In this document: piece after piece, positions 27,892 to 35,400 of the stretch
Position numbering within the stretch: the stretch's first letter is position 1
How the letters are laid out: every line of letters begins with the position of its first letter
Assembly (NCBI RefSeq): GCF_028890485.2
Contig: NZ_JARCHV010000001.1
Coordinates: 1,585,698 to 1,649,697, forward strand
Reading direction: 5' to 3'
Length of the DNA: 64,000 bases
DNA from: Planococcus sp. SK3692
Lineage (GTDB): Bacteria; Bacillota; Bacilli; Bacillales_A; Planococcaceae
Notes under the pieces: generated by a model
Told to the model about the DNA's origin: nothing
Database searches by the model: none
The model's input: only the letters and a program-made list of their open reading frames with translations
Made by a program: the position numbers and the translations under genes

Positions 27892-28677
27892 TTACTCTTC
27901 GGTTTCGGGCTGACTTTCATAAGGAGAAATCAGCACTTCGACGCGGCGATTTTGCGCGCGTCCCTCTTTTGTATCGTTCGCAGCAATTGGCTGATATTCG
28001 CTATAGCCGGTCGCGCTGAATTTTCTTGGGTCCAAGTCGCCGTTTTCTAGCAAAATCTTCATAAAGTTAATGGCGCGTGCCGAACTCAGTTCCCAGTTCG
28101 ATTCAAACTCGCCGCCAGCCGCCGGTACGTTGTCCGTATGGCCTTCAATGTAGATCATTCGCGGCGGATCGCTGACGAGCAGCTCTGATAGTTCGCTCGC
28201 GATGGTTTCCGCTTGTTCGTCGATGTCGGCGCTGCCGGACTGATACAAGACGCCTTCGTTGATCGTCAGCATGAGCCCTTTATCGGTCAACTCCGTTTGA
28301 AGTTTCGGCGATAAGCCTTTTTCATCAATATACGATTCGATTTTCTCTTGGAACTCCCCTAGTTCTTGGCGGTCGCGCACCGCTTCCAGATCGTCCATCA
28401 TTTCTTCGGTCATGCCTTCTTCAGGTATGATCGCAAATGGCGAAGTGTCGGTGTCCAGTTCCACAGGCGCTGACTGATCGAGCAGCCCCGTGCCTCCCTG
28501 CAATTCCACATTGAACGATTCGGAAATGGCCTTGAATTTCTTCGCATCGACATCACTCGCCGCAAACAGCACGATAAATAGTGCCAAGAGCAGCGTCAAG
28601 ATGTCCGCATACGGAATGAGCCAGGATTCGTCGACATGTTCTTCATGCTTTTTTTTACGCTTCAACTTCAACACCAC
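27892..28677 (-). CDS. motB: Flagellar stator protein MotB
   Basis: A 261-residue protein: basic N-terminus, one membrane helix with the proton-binding Asp (SWLIPYADILTLLLALFIVL), plug, and a C-terminal OmpA/peptidoglycan-binding domain (IYIEGHTDNVP, NWELSSARAINFMKILLE). The strongly conserved Asp favours a proton motor like B. subtilis MotB. The GTG start overlaps the motA end by 23 nt. Confidence 0.93.
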   Translation of the reverse strand: MVLKLKRKKKHEEHVDESWLIPYADILTLLLALFIVLFAASDVDAKKFKAISESFNVELQGGTGLLDQSAPVELDTDTSPFAIIPEEGMTEEMMDDLEAVRDRQELGEFQEKIESYIDEKGLSPKLQTELTDKGLMLTINEGVLYQSGSADIDEQAETIASELSELLVSDPPRMIYIEGHTDNVPAAGGEFESNWELSSARAINFMKILLENGDLDPRKFSATGYSEYQPIAANDTKEGRAQNRRVEVLISPYESQPETEE

Positions 28678-29452
28678 TCTGTTGTTCGTCTTCTAGCACA
28701 CGGTCTTTGGCCGGCAGATACGTCAAAAGTTTTTCTTCTACAGTTCGTGCAGGCAAGCCTTCTTGTACGGCAAGCAAGCCTTCGAGCATAATTTGTTTCA
28801 CGCGCGCTTCCTTCTCGGATTTGCGCTTTAATTTATTGGCGAATGGGTGCCACAGAACGTATCCTGTGAAAATCCCGAACAGCGTGGCAATAAAGGCTGC
28901 TGAAATCGATTTTCCAAGCAATGCCACGTCGTCCAAGTGACCGAGTGCTGCGACGAGCCCGATAACCGCTCCAAGTACGCCGAGTGTCGGCGCGTAGGTA
29001 CCGGCTTGGGTGAAAATTTTTGCGCCGAGTTCGTGGCGGTCTTCCATCGCCGCGATGTCTTCTTCCATTAAGTCACGGATGTGCTCGAGCGATTGGCCAT
29101 CGACGACCATTTTCAAGCCGCGCTGCAAAAATGGGTCTTCCACTTCTTCTGCACGCTCTTCCAAGGCGAGCAAGCCTTCTTTTCTTGCGACCATTGCCCA
29201 GCCGGTGAACATCGGGATCAGTTCTTTGATCGACAATGTTTTCTGCTCACCGAACAGGACTTTGAACAGCCCTGGGATGCGTTTGACTTCATCCATCGGA
29301 AAGGCGATCAAGATACAGGCAGCGGTGCCCATGAAAATGATGACCAATGCGGCGGGGTTATATAGTGCAGCCGGGCTGGAACCTTTCAAGGCCATGCCGC
29401 CGACGAGCACAAGTACGCCCAAGATGATGCCTAACCAAGATGTCTTATCCAC
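28655..29452 (-). CDS. motA: Flagellar stator protein MotA
   Basis: A 265-residue protein with four membrane segments and the family blocks GIILGVLVLVGGMALKG and TLGVLGAVIGLVAALGHLDD. I place the start at the GTG at 29452 (giving MDKTSWLG, like B. subtilis MotA) because GAGG is 7 nt upstream; the ATG two codons earlier is too close to that site. Confidence 0.93.
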   Translation of the reverse strand: MDKTSWLGIILGVLVLVGGMALKGSSPAALYNPAALVIIFMGTAACILIAFPMDEVKRIPGLFKVLFGEQKTLSIKELIPMFTGWAMVARKEGLLALEERAEEVEDPFLQRGLKMVVDGQSLEHIRDLMEEDIAAMEDRHELGAKIFTQAGTYAPTLGVLGAVIGLVAALGHLDDVALLGKSISAAFIATLFGIFTGYVLWHPFANKLKRKSEKEARVKQIMLEGLLAVQEGLPARTVEEKLLTYLPAKDRVLEDEQQSGVEVEA

Positions 29453-29524
29453 GTCCATACCTCATTTCACTTTGGATATTTGTTGAGTTGAATAGTTTGG
29501 GGAAATATATGGGTAATGAAGTCG

Positions 29525-29640
29525 CTGCAGGCGGACGCTTTCCGCGGGCACGGCCTCAGCCGCTTCCCTCGCTCCGCTCAGTCCAGGGTCTTCGGCTCGC
29601 GCTATTCCCGCAGGAGTCGCCGCCTTTCGCTCTTTTCAGC
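29525..29640. repeat. Dispersed GC-rich repeat copy C between fliS and motA
   Basis: About 115 nt with the blocks GCGGACGCTTTCCGCGGGC, CAGGGTCTTCGGCTCGCGC and CCCGCAGGAGTCGCCGC. The ends are partly complementary (GGCGGACGC and GTCGCCGCC), so it can fold. It matches a repeat type common in Bacillaceae/Planococcaceae intergenic regions, known to me from general experience. There is no gene between fliS and motA (278 nt). Confidence 0.75.
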
Positions 29641-29730
29641 CCCGAAAATCCATTATGTTCTACATCTATTGACGGTAAATCAAAAGATGTCTACCTCCAC
29701 CTTTCAATACTTCAACCCAACTGCTATCCC

Positions 29731-30105
29731 TTATTGTTTTGCTAATGCCATGGCTTGTTTCCAGGTGTTGCGCAGTTCTGTTACATCTGCGAGTACGGCG
29801 TCGAGTGCTGCTGCGTCGTTTTTCATATTCGCTTCCATGAGCGAGTTGTTCTGGTATTCATAAAGCTGTTCGAGTTCTTTCGACAGCGCGATGTCCGGAT
29901 TCAAGGTGCTGCGCAGTTCCTGGATGATGGCTTGCGCTTTCAGCAGGTTTTTGTTCTTTTCTTCAAACTGTTTATCCAGCATCGCTTTTTTCGCGAGTTT
30001 GATGAATTTCAAGCAGCCGTTGTAGAGCATCAAAGTCAATTCTTCAGAAGATGCGGTCATGACGGAATTTTGCTGGTAGGTCTGGTATGGATTGATCGTT
30101 GCCAT
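29731..30105 (-). CDS. fliS: Flagellin export chaperone FliS
   Basis: A 124-residue helical protein with the FliS signature NPYQTYQQNSVMTASSEEL and LMLYNGCLKFIKLA. It binds flagellin before export and, in B. subtilis, also takes part in the FliW-CsrA balance. It follows fliT by 15 nt. Confidence 0.93.
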   Translation of the reverse strand: MATINPYQTYQQNSVMTASSEELTLMLYNGCLKFIKLAKKAMLDKQFEEKNKNLLKAQAIIQELRSTLNPDIALSKELEQLYEYQNNSLMEANMKNDAAALDAVLADVTELRNTWKQAMALAKQ

Positions 30106-30120
30106 TGTAGTTCCCCTCTC

Positions 30121-30501
30121 TTACTTGCGTTGGTCGATAAATGAGCCGCCGCTCGTCGGTTGGCGGTAAGCGCCGGCATATTGCCCGGAGACTTTCCGCG
30201 CTTGGCCGAGCCGGGCCATCTGTGCGGCAAACTGTTCGTGAACCGTCTGCATGAGTGGCTGCAGCTGGATTTCCGTCTGCTGGATCTTGGCGATGATCGC
30301 TTGTTCATCCACCGCCCATTCGCTCGTTCCTTGTGCAGCGAGCGCTTCGATTGTTTCTTGCCGGCTGTCGAACAACTCTTGAAGCCGTTCGAGTGGTGCC
30401 AGTTCATTTTTATCCATATCTGAATCGATCAATTGTGCTTGTTCGTAAATCGCTTGCGTCTGCGCCAAAAATTCGGTGAGCCCATCGATTCTTTTTTCCA
30501 T
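30121..30501 (-). CDS. fliT: Flagellar chaperone FliT
   Basis: A 126-residue helical protein between fliD and fliS, as FliT is in B. subtilis. FliT family proteins chaperone FliD. Conservation is weak, so the call depends on place, size and helical content. The start touches the fliD stop. Confidence 0.8.
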   Translation of the reverse strand: MEKRIDGLTEFLAQTQAIYEQAQLIDSDMDKNELAPLERLQELFDSRQETIEALAAQGTSEWAVDEQAIIAKIQQTEIQLQPLMQTVHEQFAAQMARLGQARKVSGQYAGAYRQPTSGGSFIDQRK

Positions 30502-32009
30502 TACATGCCTCCGAACATATTCTGCTGCATCCAGGCGCTTTGCGAGTTCATTTTGCTGAGCGCTTTTTCCATTGCCGTGAACTGGCTCCAGTAACGGTCT
30601 TCGATGCTCGTCAAGCGGTCCTGCCAGCGCGTGATTTCCGTTTCCATGCGGCGCAGTTTCTTGGACATTGTGCTATTGTCGACAGCACTTGCCGGACTTC
30701 CCGCTTGTGTGCTCAAGTTCTTGACGATGTCGTTGAGCTTGTCATAGACACGCGCACCGATGCCGTCGCCCGCTTCACTGCGAACCGTGAACAAGTTCAT
30801 CACTTCATCCGGTTTTTCTGAAAGAGCGGTCCTCAATTTATCTTCATCGATGAACAATTTTCCGCCCTCGCGGTAATCGCCTGTATTGATCCCGATTTGG
30901 GACAATAAATTGATGCTGCCATCCCCAATGCCACCGACTTTATCCATGAATTCGCGTCGCAGATCCTGCAGCGCCGATTTCATAATCGGGTCATTGCGCA
31001 ACAAGCCACTGCGTGCTTTTTCTTCCCATAATTCAATTTCATTGTCGCTCATATCTTTTTTCTGTTCGTCCGAGAGCGGTTGGAAATCCGGGTAGCGTTT
31101 TTCCACGATCTGCTTTTGGAGGTCTTCGATCGTTTTGTTGTACGCTTCTACGAAATCCTTGAGCATCTGTACCGGTTTTTCTGGATCAGAGCTAACGGTT
31201 ATGGACGATGAACTGCCAGCCACATCAACTTTATTCAACTCGATAGCCAAGCCATTGATGGTCGTTTTATTACTTGTCAGCCCATTTACCCGTATACCAT
31301 CAAGACTGACGGAAGCGTCTGTTGCGGTACTTGAAGCTTTTGAAGCTTGCTCAACTCCGGTAATCTGCTTGCCAAGTGCGATATTATCGGTGCCGTCCGT
31401 ATTTTGAAATGCCAAGGTGAAATTTTGCGCAGCTCCGAGTTCTTTGGATGAGATAAAGAAATGCGAGGTTGTGTTATCGAAATTGACGCGAAGTGCGGGT
31501 TGTTGTCCTGCGGTCGCTTCCTGCAGCTTTTTCGCTACATCCGCATAGGTCGTAGTTGCTTCAATATCTATATTGATATCGGCCTTGCCTGCGACTTGAA
31601 TCGCGATTCTCCCTGCGACACCGATGGCATCAGTCGATTGCGCCGCCCCGCCGCCTGTTTTCTGGACTGCCACTTCAGAAGTCATTTTCGCAGCCGTCGC
31701 TAGCGAATGAACTTCCACTTTGTAATTCCCGCTCATCGCCGTTGCGCCCGCTGTCACTTTCGCACTGCCGGATCCTGTCGTTTCTGCGCTATAGGCATTG
31801 AAGCTCGACTGCAGGCGCAGGTTGCTGGCGCTTGTGCGCAGACTTGAGAACGCGAGGTTCTGTTCTCTCGTCGCTTCTTGTTGCCACTCGGTCCAGACTT
31901 TTTGCTGCATCAGTTTATCTAAGGGCATTTTCTGTATTTGCATCATTTGTTTTACGATGGAGTCGGTATCCATCCCGGAAGCTAATCCGCCGATTCGCAT
32001 TGCGCTCAT
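30501..32009 (-). CDS. fliD: Flagellar filament cap protein FliD
   Basis: A 502-residue protein with the N-terminal MRIGGLASGMDTDSIVKQMM, central variable domains, and the C-terminal FliD coiled coil (ETEITRWQDRLTSIEDRYWS). It caps the filament and allows flagellin to polymerise. It lies in the flaG-fliD-fliT-fliS operon. Confidence 0.94.
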   Translation of the reverse strand: MSAMRIGGLASGMDTDSIVKQMMQIQKMPLDKLMQQKVWTEWQQEATREQNLAFSSLRTSASNLRLQSSFNAYSAETTGSGSAKVTAGATAMSGNYKVEVHSLATAAKMTSEVAVQKTGGGAAQSTDAIGVAGRIAIQVAGKADINIDIEATTTYADVAKKLQEATAGQQPALRVNFDNTTSHFFISSKELGAAQNFTLAFQNTDGTDNIALGKQITGVEQASKASSTATDASVSLDGIRVNGLTSNKTTINGLAIELNKVDVAGSSSSITVSSDPEKPVQMLKDFVEAYNKTIEDLQKQIVEKRYPDFQPLSDEQKKDMSDNEIELWEEKARSGLLRNDPIMKSALQDLRREFMDKVGGIGDGSINLLSQIGINTGDYREGGKLFIDEDKLRTALSEKPDEVMNLFTVRSEAGDGIGARVYDKLNDIVKNLSTQAGSPASAVDNSTMSKKLRRMETEITRWQDRLTSIEDRYWSQFTAMEKALSKMNSQSAWMQQNMFGGM

Positions 32010-32027
32010 AGCTCGTTCACTCCTGTC

Positions 32028-32372
32028 TTATCGTTTTTCGTCGATCATCATGCCCGTAATTTCGGCCATCGAGGCGTACATATCCAAGAACTTCCGGTTC
32101 GGGATTTCTCGCAGAACTTCATCAGTTTTGGTGTCAATCACTTGCACGTAATACACTTCCAATTGCTCGTGCAGCTGGAATTTAATATTGGTTTCAGTTG
32201 GCACTAAAAATTCGTTCATGACGGCGACTTTATCTGTCACCATTTCTTTCGTAATAGGCTGAGCAGGTTCTTGAAATTGTTCTTTTTCAGGAATTCCCGT
32301 TTGTTTTGCAGTGATCGGATCTATTTTGCCAAGCTCTTGAAGCTGTGGCATTGATTGATTAGTGACTTCCAT
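32028..32372 (-). CDS. flaG: FlaG family flagellar protein
   Basis: A 114-residue protein with the FlaG domain in the second half (FQLHEQLEVYYVQVIDTKTD, EVLREIPNRKFLDMYASMAE). The family influences filament length, and it precedes fliD in Bacillales. A SigD promoter lies about 50 nt upstream of the start. Confidence 0.88.
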   Translation of the reverse strand: MEVTNQSMPQLQELGKIDPITAKQTGIPEKEQFQEPAQPITKEMVTDKVAVMNEFLVPTETNIKFQLHEQLEVYYVQVIDTKTDEVLREIPNRKFLDMYASMAEITGMMIDEKR

Positions 32373-32421
32373 AACGACACTCCCATCTTCTCAAATCGAT
32401 CTAAAAAGCTCTCTATCCTTA

Positions 32422-32448
32422 TTATCGGCACGATCCTGGATTTTTTTA
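32422..32448 (-). promoter_or_regulatory. SigD promoter of flaG-fliD-fliT-fliS
   Basis: On the minus strand TAAA, 15 nt, GCCGATAA, one base from the consensus. Confidence 0.88.
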
Positions 32449-32454
32449 GTACAG

Positions 32455-32496
32455 AATCAAAAAAATAAGACAAGCCCGTAAAGAGCCTGCCTTATC
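32455..32496 (-). terminator. Terminator after the glucosaminidase gene
   Basis: On the minus strand AAGGCAGGCTC and GGGCTTGTCTT arms (with G-U pairs) are followed by ATTTTTT. It overlaps the -35 side of the flaG promoter region. Confidence 0.65.
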
Positions 32497-33225
32497 TTAT
32501 GTGAGTTGCGTATAAAACTTGCTGACGCCTTGCGTCCAGTGGTTGTTGAGGCCCGTCGGATCGTTCGCTGCGCCAACCGGAGCATATTTCGCGCCGATTT
32601 GCGCGATGCTTTCCTTGCCTTGGTTCAAATAATTCTGCCGCAAATTGCGTGCCATGTCGTAAATGCTGTCGGCAACTGACTCATAACTGCGCAGTCCGTT
32701 TTTGCCCATCATGCCGGCGATATTATTTTTCTCATTCGCCGCACGTGACGAGCCGTTTCCGGTTTCATGTACCGCAATCGCAGACAAAAGATTCGGGTCG
32801 ATATCGTATTTCTTGCCGGCTTCGATGAAATGCACAGCGGTGCCGCTCAATTTCCCGGCGAGCTGTCCATCCAATTTCAAAAACTGGACTGGCCGGAATT
32901 TCAAATCGCTTTGATCTGCAGCGCTCGTCGCCACGTCTTTATGCTGCATCGTCAGATTCGCGACAGCCGGATTGTACGATGAACTTGCCGGTGCCATGAA
33001 AGACAAGCTGTTCGCGGCCGGCGCTTGTTGCGTTGGCATTTGCTGTGACTGCATCTGCTGAACATTTTCCATCATCGCTGCCATCAACAGCATCATAAAC
33101 GAACCCGGTCCCGCTATCCCTGGCATTTGGCTATTAGCCGCTCCGCTTCTGTTTGTTGCTGACGACTGCTGAAGCGAACTCATCGCCGACTGAAACAGCC
33201 AATTTGAATTGATCGGCCCCATCAT
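32497..33225 (-). CDS. Glucosaminidase-domain protein, probable flagellar peptidoglycan hydrolase
   Basis: A 242-residue protein with a Gln/Met-rich N-terminal half and a C-terminal glucosaminidase (lysozyme-like) domain: AVHFIEAGKKYDIDPNLLSA, IAVHETGNGSS with the catalytic-type Glu, and NNIAGMMG. There is no signal peptide. Placed among late flagellar genes, it may be exported by the flagellar system to open the cell wall for the rod or hook, like FlgJ, but its N-terminus does not resemble FlgJ. The ATG at 33225 is favoured over a GTG four codons upstream. Confidence 0.75.
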   Translation of the reverse strand: MMGPINSNWLFQSAMSSLQQSSATNRSGAANSQMPGIAGPGSFMMLLMAAMMENVQQMQSQQMPTQQAPAANSLSFMAPASSSYNPAVANLTMQHKDVATSAADQSDLKFRPVQFLKLDGQLAGKLSGTAVHFIEAGKKYDIDPNLLSAIAVHETGNGSSRAANEKNNIAGMMGKNGLRSYESVADSIYDMARNLRQNYLNQGKESIAQIGAKYAPVGAANDPTGLNNHWTQGVSKFYTQLT

Positions 33226-33370
33226 ACTCTTCCACACCTTCCGTTTCCATTTATTCGTTTAGTTTACAAGAAGATGTTGGAAAAAAGAATAGGCGGATTG
33301 GGGGGTGAGCTACAGACCAGTTAGTTTTGTTTAGAATGAAAGCTGTGACTTTTTACTGTCTTCTATGTAG

Positions 33371-33400
33371 AAAAGAAGCTTCAAGATAGAAGCTTCCTTT
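33371..33400 (-). terminator. Terminator after the YjfB-like gene
   Basis: GAAGCTTC arms around a 6-nt loop, followed on the minus strand by TTTTCT. Confidence 0.65.
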
Positions 33401-33423
33401 CTGAAAATATTTCTTTAGCTAGC

Positions 33424-33600
33424 TTAGCCTTTCAAATCAATCGATCCACCAATATGCGGCTGCACCGATTGTTCAAGCATCTTCACAACACTAGCGCTAT
33501 TTGTTTCAGCTTGATCCATCGCTTTCTTGGTCACTAAAACACTCGCTTCCTGCCGGACATTCATCTGGCTGAGTGACATCGATAAAGCGGCGATATCCAT
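33424..33600 (-). CDS. yjfB: YjfB-like putative motility protein (58 residues)
   Basis: This short frame starts MDIAALSMSLSQMNVRQEAS and ends GGSIDLKG; an AAGGGGGAG site precedes the ATG. It resembles the YjfB family of small Bacillales proteins (IAALSMxLSQ...) linked to motility and SigD control. It lies 28 nt behind the flagellin terminator with no visible promoter, so it may be made from read-through transcripts. Function unknown. Confidence 0.8.
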   Translation of the reverse strand: MDIAALSMSLSQMNVRQEASVLVTKKAMDQAETNSASVVKMLEQSVQPHIGGSIDLKG

Positions 33601-33628
33601 AGGAACTCCCCCTTGTGAACTTGCTTAT

Positions 33629-33660
33629 AAAAAAAGGAGCCTAAAATCAGGCTCCTTTTC
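33629..33660 (-). terminator. Terminator after the downstream flagellin gene
   Basis: GGAGCCT and AGGCTCC arms with A and T runs on both sides; it lies just after the last flagellin exon. Confidence 0.85.
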
Positions 33661-33670
33661 GTGTTTAAAA

Positions 33671-35301
33671 TTAACGTAGCAATTGAAGAACTTGCTGTGG
33701 TGCTTGGTTGGCTTGCTTTGCCACTATGTCTTTCGATCATAGAATAGACTATATCTTCACCCTCACTTTCGAGGGGCTGGGCACTTCGAACGGCGCTTAC
33801 CGCCCTACGGATTTCATCGCCATAGCTTTCGCCTTAGACGGTCTATCCTAGTCGTTGAACCTTCCCCAGAGTTTCCTCACAGGAGCTTGGCTGCTGATTA
33901 TCCATTGGTGCATCCCCGTCATTTTCAGACCGTCACGCCGACCGTTTCCAGTTACGTTGTGGTTGATGGGGCTTTAGGAGGTTCCAGCAATTCACCCAGT
34001 TATACTCTAACCCGTTACCCGGTTAGACGCCCTAAAATCAATTATCTCAACAGTTGCAATACTGATTGAGTCATTTGATTGGATTGAGCCAGCATTGCTT
34101 GTGATGCTTGTGCAAGAATCGAGTTCTTTGTTTGTTCCATCATTTCTTTCGCCATCGTGCGAACATTTACTTTCATAAATGACTAGACTATATCTTCACC
34201 CTCTAAACTAGTAGGGGCCGGGCACTTCGGATCTTTCAGTGCTGATGGACACTGTGTCACCTACGGATTTCATCACCATAGCTCTCACCTTAGATGGTTT
34301 ATCCTAGTCGTTGAACCTTCTCCACTCTTTCGAGACAGGAGCTTGGCTGCTGATTGCCCAATCTTTTATTTTCTCTAGCCATCACGTTTGCCGTTTCCAG
34401 CTGCGTTGTGGCAATAAAAGCTATCAGGGTTTTCCAGCAATTCACCCGGTCGTAATCTCTGGCTGTTACCGGCCAGGACGACTGTACCTCTGCTCGCTTA
34501 CGCGGCTTCGGCATAATCAACGTCGCGGATACGTGATTCCGCAGCTGTAATGTTTTCAGAAGATGTGTTCAAGTTGTTGATTGTGTGTTCGAGACGGTTC
34601 TGAGTTGACCCCAATTTTGAACGCTCTGTCGATACTGAAGCAATTGCCGTATCTAATTTACCTAAAGCCGTCTGCGCATTGGCTTTACTTGTCAAATCGC
34701 CAATAGCAGCCGTGTCTGCAGCCGCTTGAGCAGTTGCGTCTGCCGCTGCCGCTGCCACCGGATCTGCATCAGTAGAATGCGTGATCCCTGTTCCACCCAT
34801 TAAAGTATTAGCTGTTTTATCGGAAAAAGTATATGAGATTGTTTGACCAACATTGGCACCTATTTGGAAATCTACCCCAGCAGTTTCACCACTCCATAGT
34901 TTTTGCCTATTGAACTCTGTGTCCACAGCAATTCGGGTAATTTCTTTAGCTAGCGCTTTGTATTCAGTATCGAGCGCTGTGCGATCTTCTGCAACATTGG
35001 TATCACTTGAGGCTTGTACAGACAACTCACGCATGCGTTGTAAGATGTCATGCGTTTCGTTTAACGCACCTTCTGCAGTTTGCAACATTGAAATACCATC
35101 CTGTGCATTTCGCGACCCTTGTTCTAGTCCACGAATCTGGCCACGCATTTTTTCAGAGATTGAAAGTCCTGCTGCATCGTCTTTCGCGCTGTTGATGCGA
35201 AGTCCTGAAGACAATTTCTCCATGTTATTCATTTGAGCGCTTTGAGCTGAGCCCATTTGGCGGTGCGTGTTAAGTGCTGCGATATTGTGATTGATAATCA
35301 T
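33671..35301 (-). CDS. hag: Flagellin gene B, interrupted by two group I introns
   Basis: Exon 1 (34516-35301) encodes 262 residues from MIINHNIAALNTHRQMG to AAESRIRDVD. After intron 1 (34156-34515), exon 2 begins MAKEMMEQTKNSIL. If the second intron (33716-34090) is retained, exon 2 runs to the stop at 34042 and ends QSNQMTQSVLQLLR. If it is spliced, exon 3 (33671-33715) supplies QANQAPQQVLQLLR. Both forms give 299 residues with a canonical flagellin C-terminus. Without intron 1 removal the product stops at DVDYAEAA and lacks the C-terminal D0 helix. The middle has an Ala-rich insert absent from flagellin A. I see no SigD box directly upstream, so it may be co-transcribed with flagellin A. 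Confidence 0.85.
33716..34090 (-). ncRNA. Second group I intron in flagellin B, carrying an alternative C-terminal exon
   Basis: Group I core elements are present on the minus strand: P (GGGTGAATTGCTGGAA), Q (AATCAGCAGCCAAGC), R (GGTTCAACGACTAGGATAG) and S (GAAGATATAGTCT), plus a P2-type hairpin and a P9 hairpin with a GAAA loop. It is related to, but clearly different from, the other two introns. The boundaries (after GCT, before CAA; last intron base G) are set by restoring a canonical flagellin end. P1 pairing at this site is weak, so the 5' site is less sure. Its first 45 nt encode a second flagellin tail and stop. No endonuclease gene. Confidence 0.75.
34156..34515 (-). ncRNA. Group I intron in flagellin B (site DVD|MAKEMM)
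   Basis: A 360-nt self-splicing group I intron with P, Q, R and S elements (R: GGTTCAACGACTAGGATAA; S: GAAGATATAGTCT) and a P9 stem CATTTA/TAAATG. The 5' exon end GACGTTGAT can pair with the internal guide GTaCAGtCGTC (bulges in lower case), placing a U-G pair at the splice site, and the intron ends in G. Removal joins DVD to MAKEMM, the expected flagellin sequence. It appears identical to the intron at 35515-35874. It has no endonuclease gene. Confidence 0.88.
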
Positions 35302-35330
35302 TGTGTATTACCTCCGTGTAATATTTTTAG

Positions 35331-35353
35331 GCGCTCAAATCCATTTGAAACGC
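35331..35353 (-). promoter_or_regulatory. CsrA-type hairpin in the flagellin B leader
   Basis: On the minus strand TCAAA and TTTGA arms, extended by GCG/CGC pairs, present TGGA in the loop. The second GGA is in the ribosome binding site (CACGGAGG). This is the two-site arrangement by which CsrA represses hag in B. subtilis. Confidence 0.65.
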
Positions 35354-35400
35354 ACTTATCAAAGAACATAAGGTTCTAAATTAAGAATAAGAAAGTTAAT

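Noticed and set aside
34042-34155. Plain duplication of the flagellin gene end rather than an intron-borne exon
   Set aside because: Not fully excluded, but the extra tail differs from flagellin A at many synonymous sites while the tail after the core matches it, and a complete group I core lies between the two tails.
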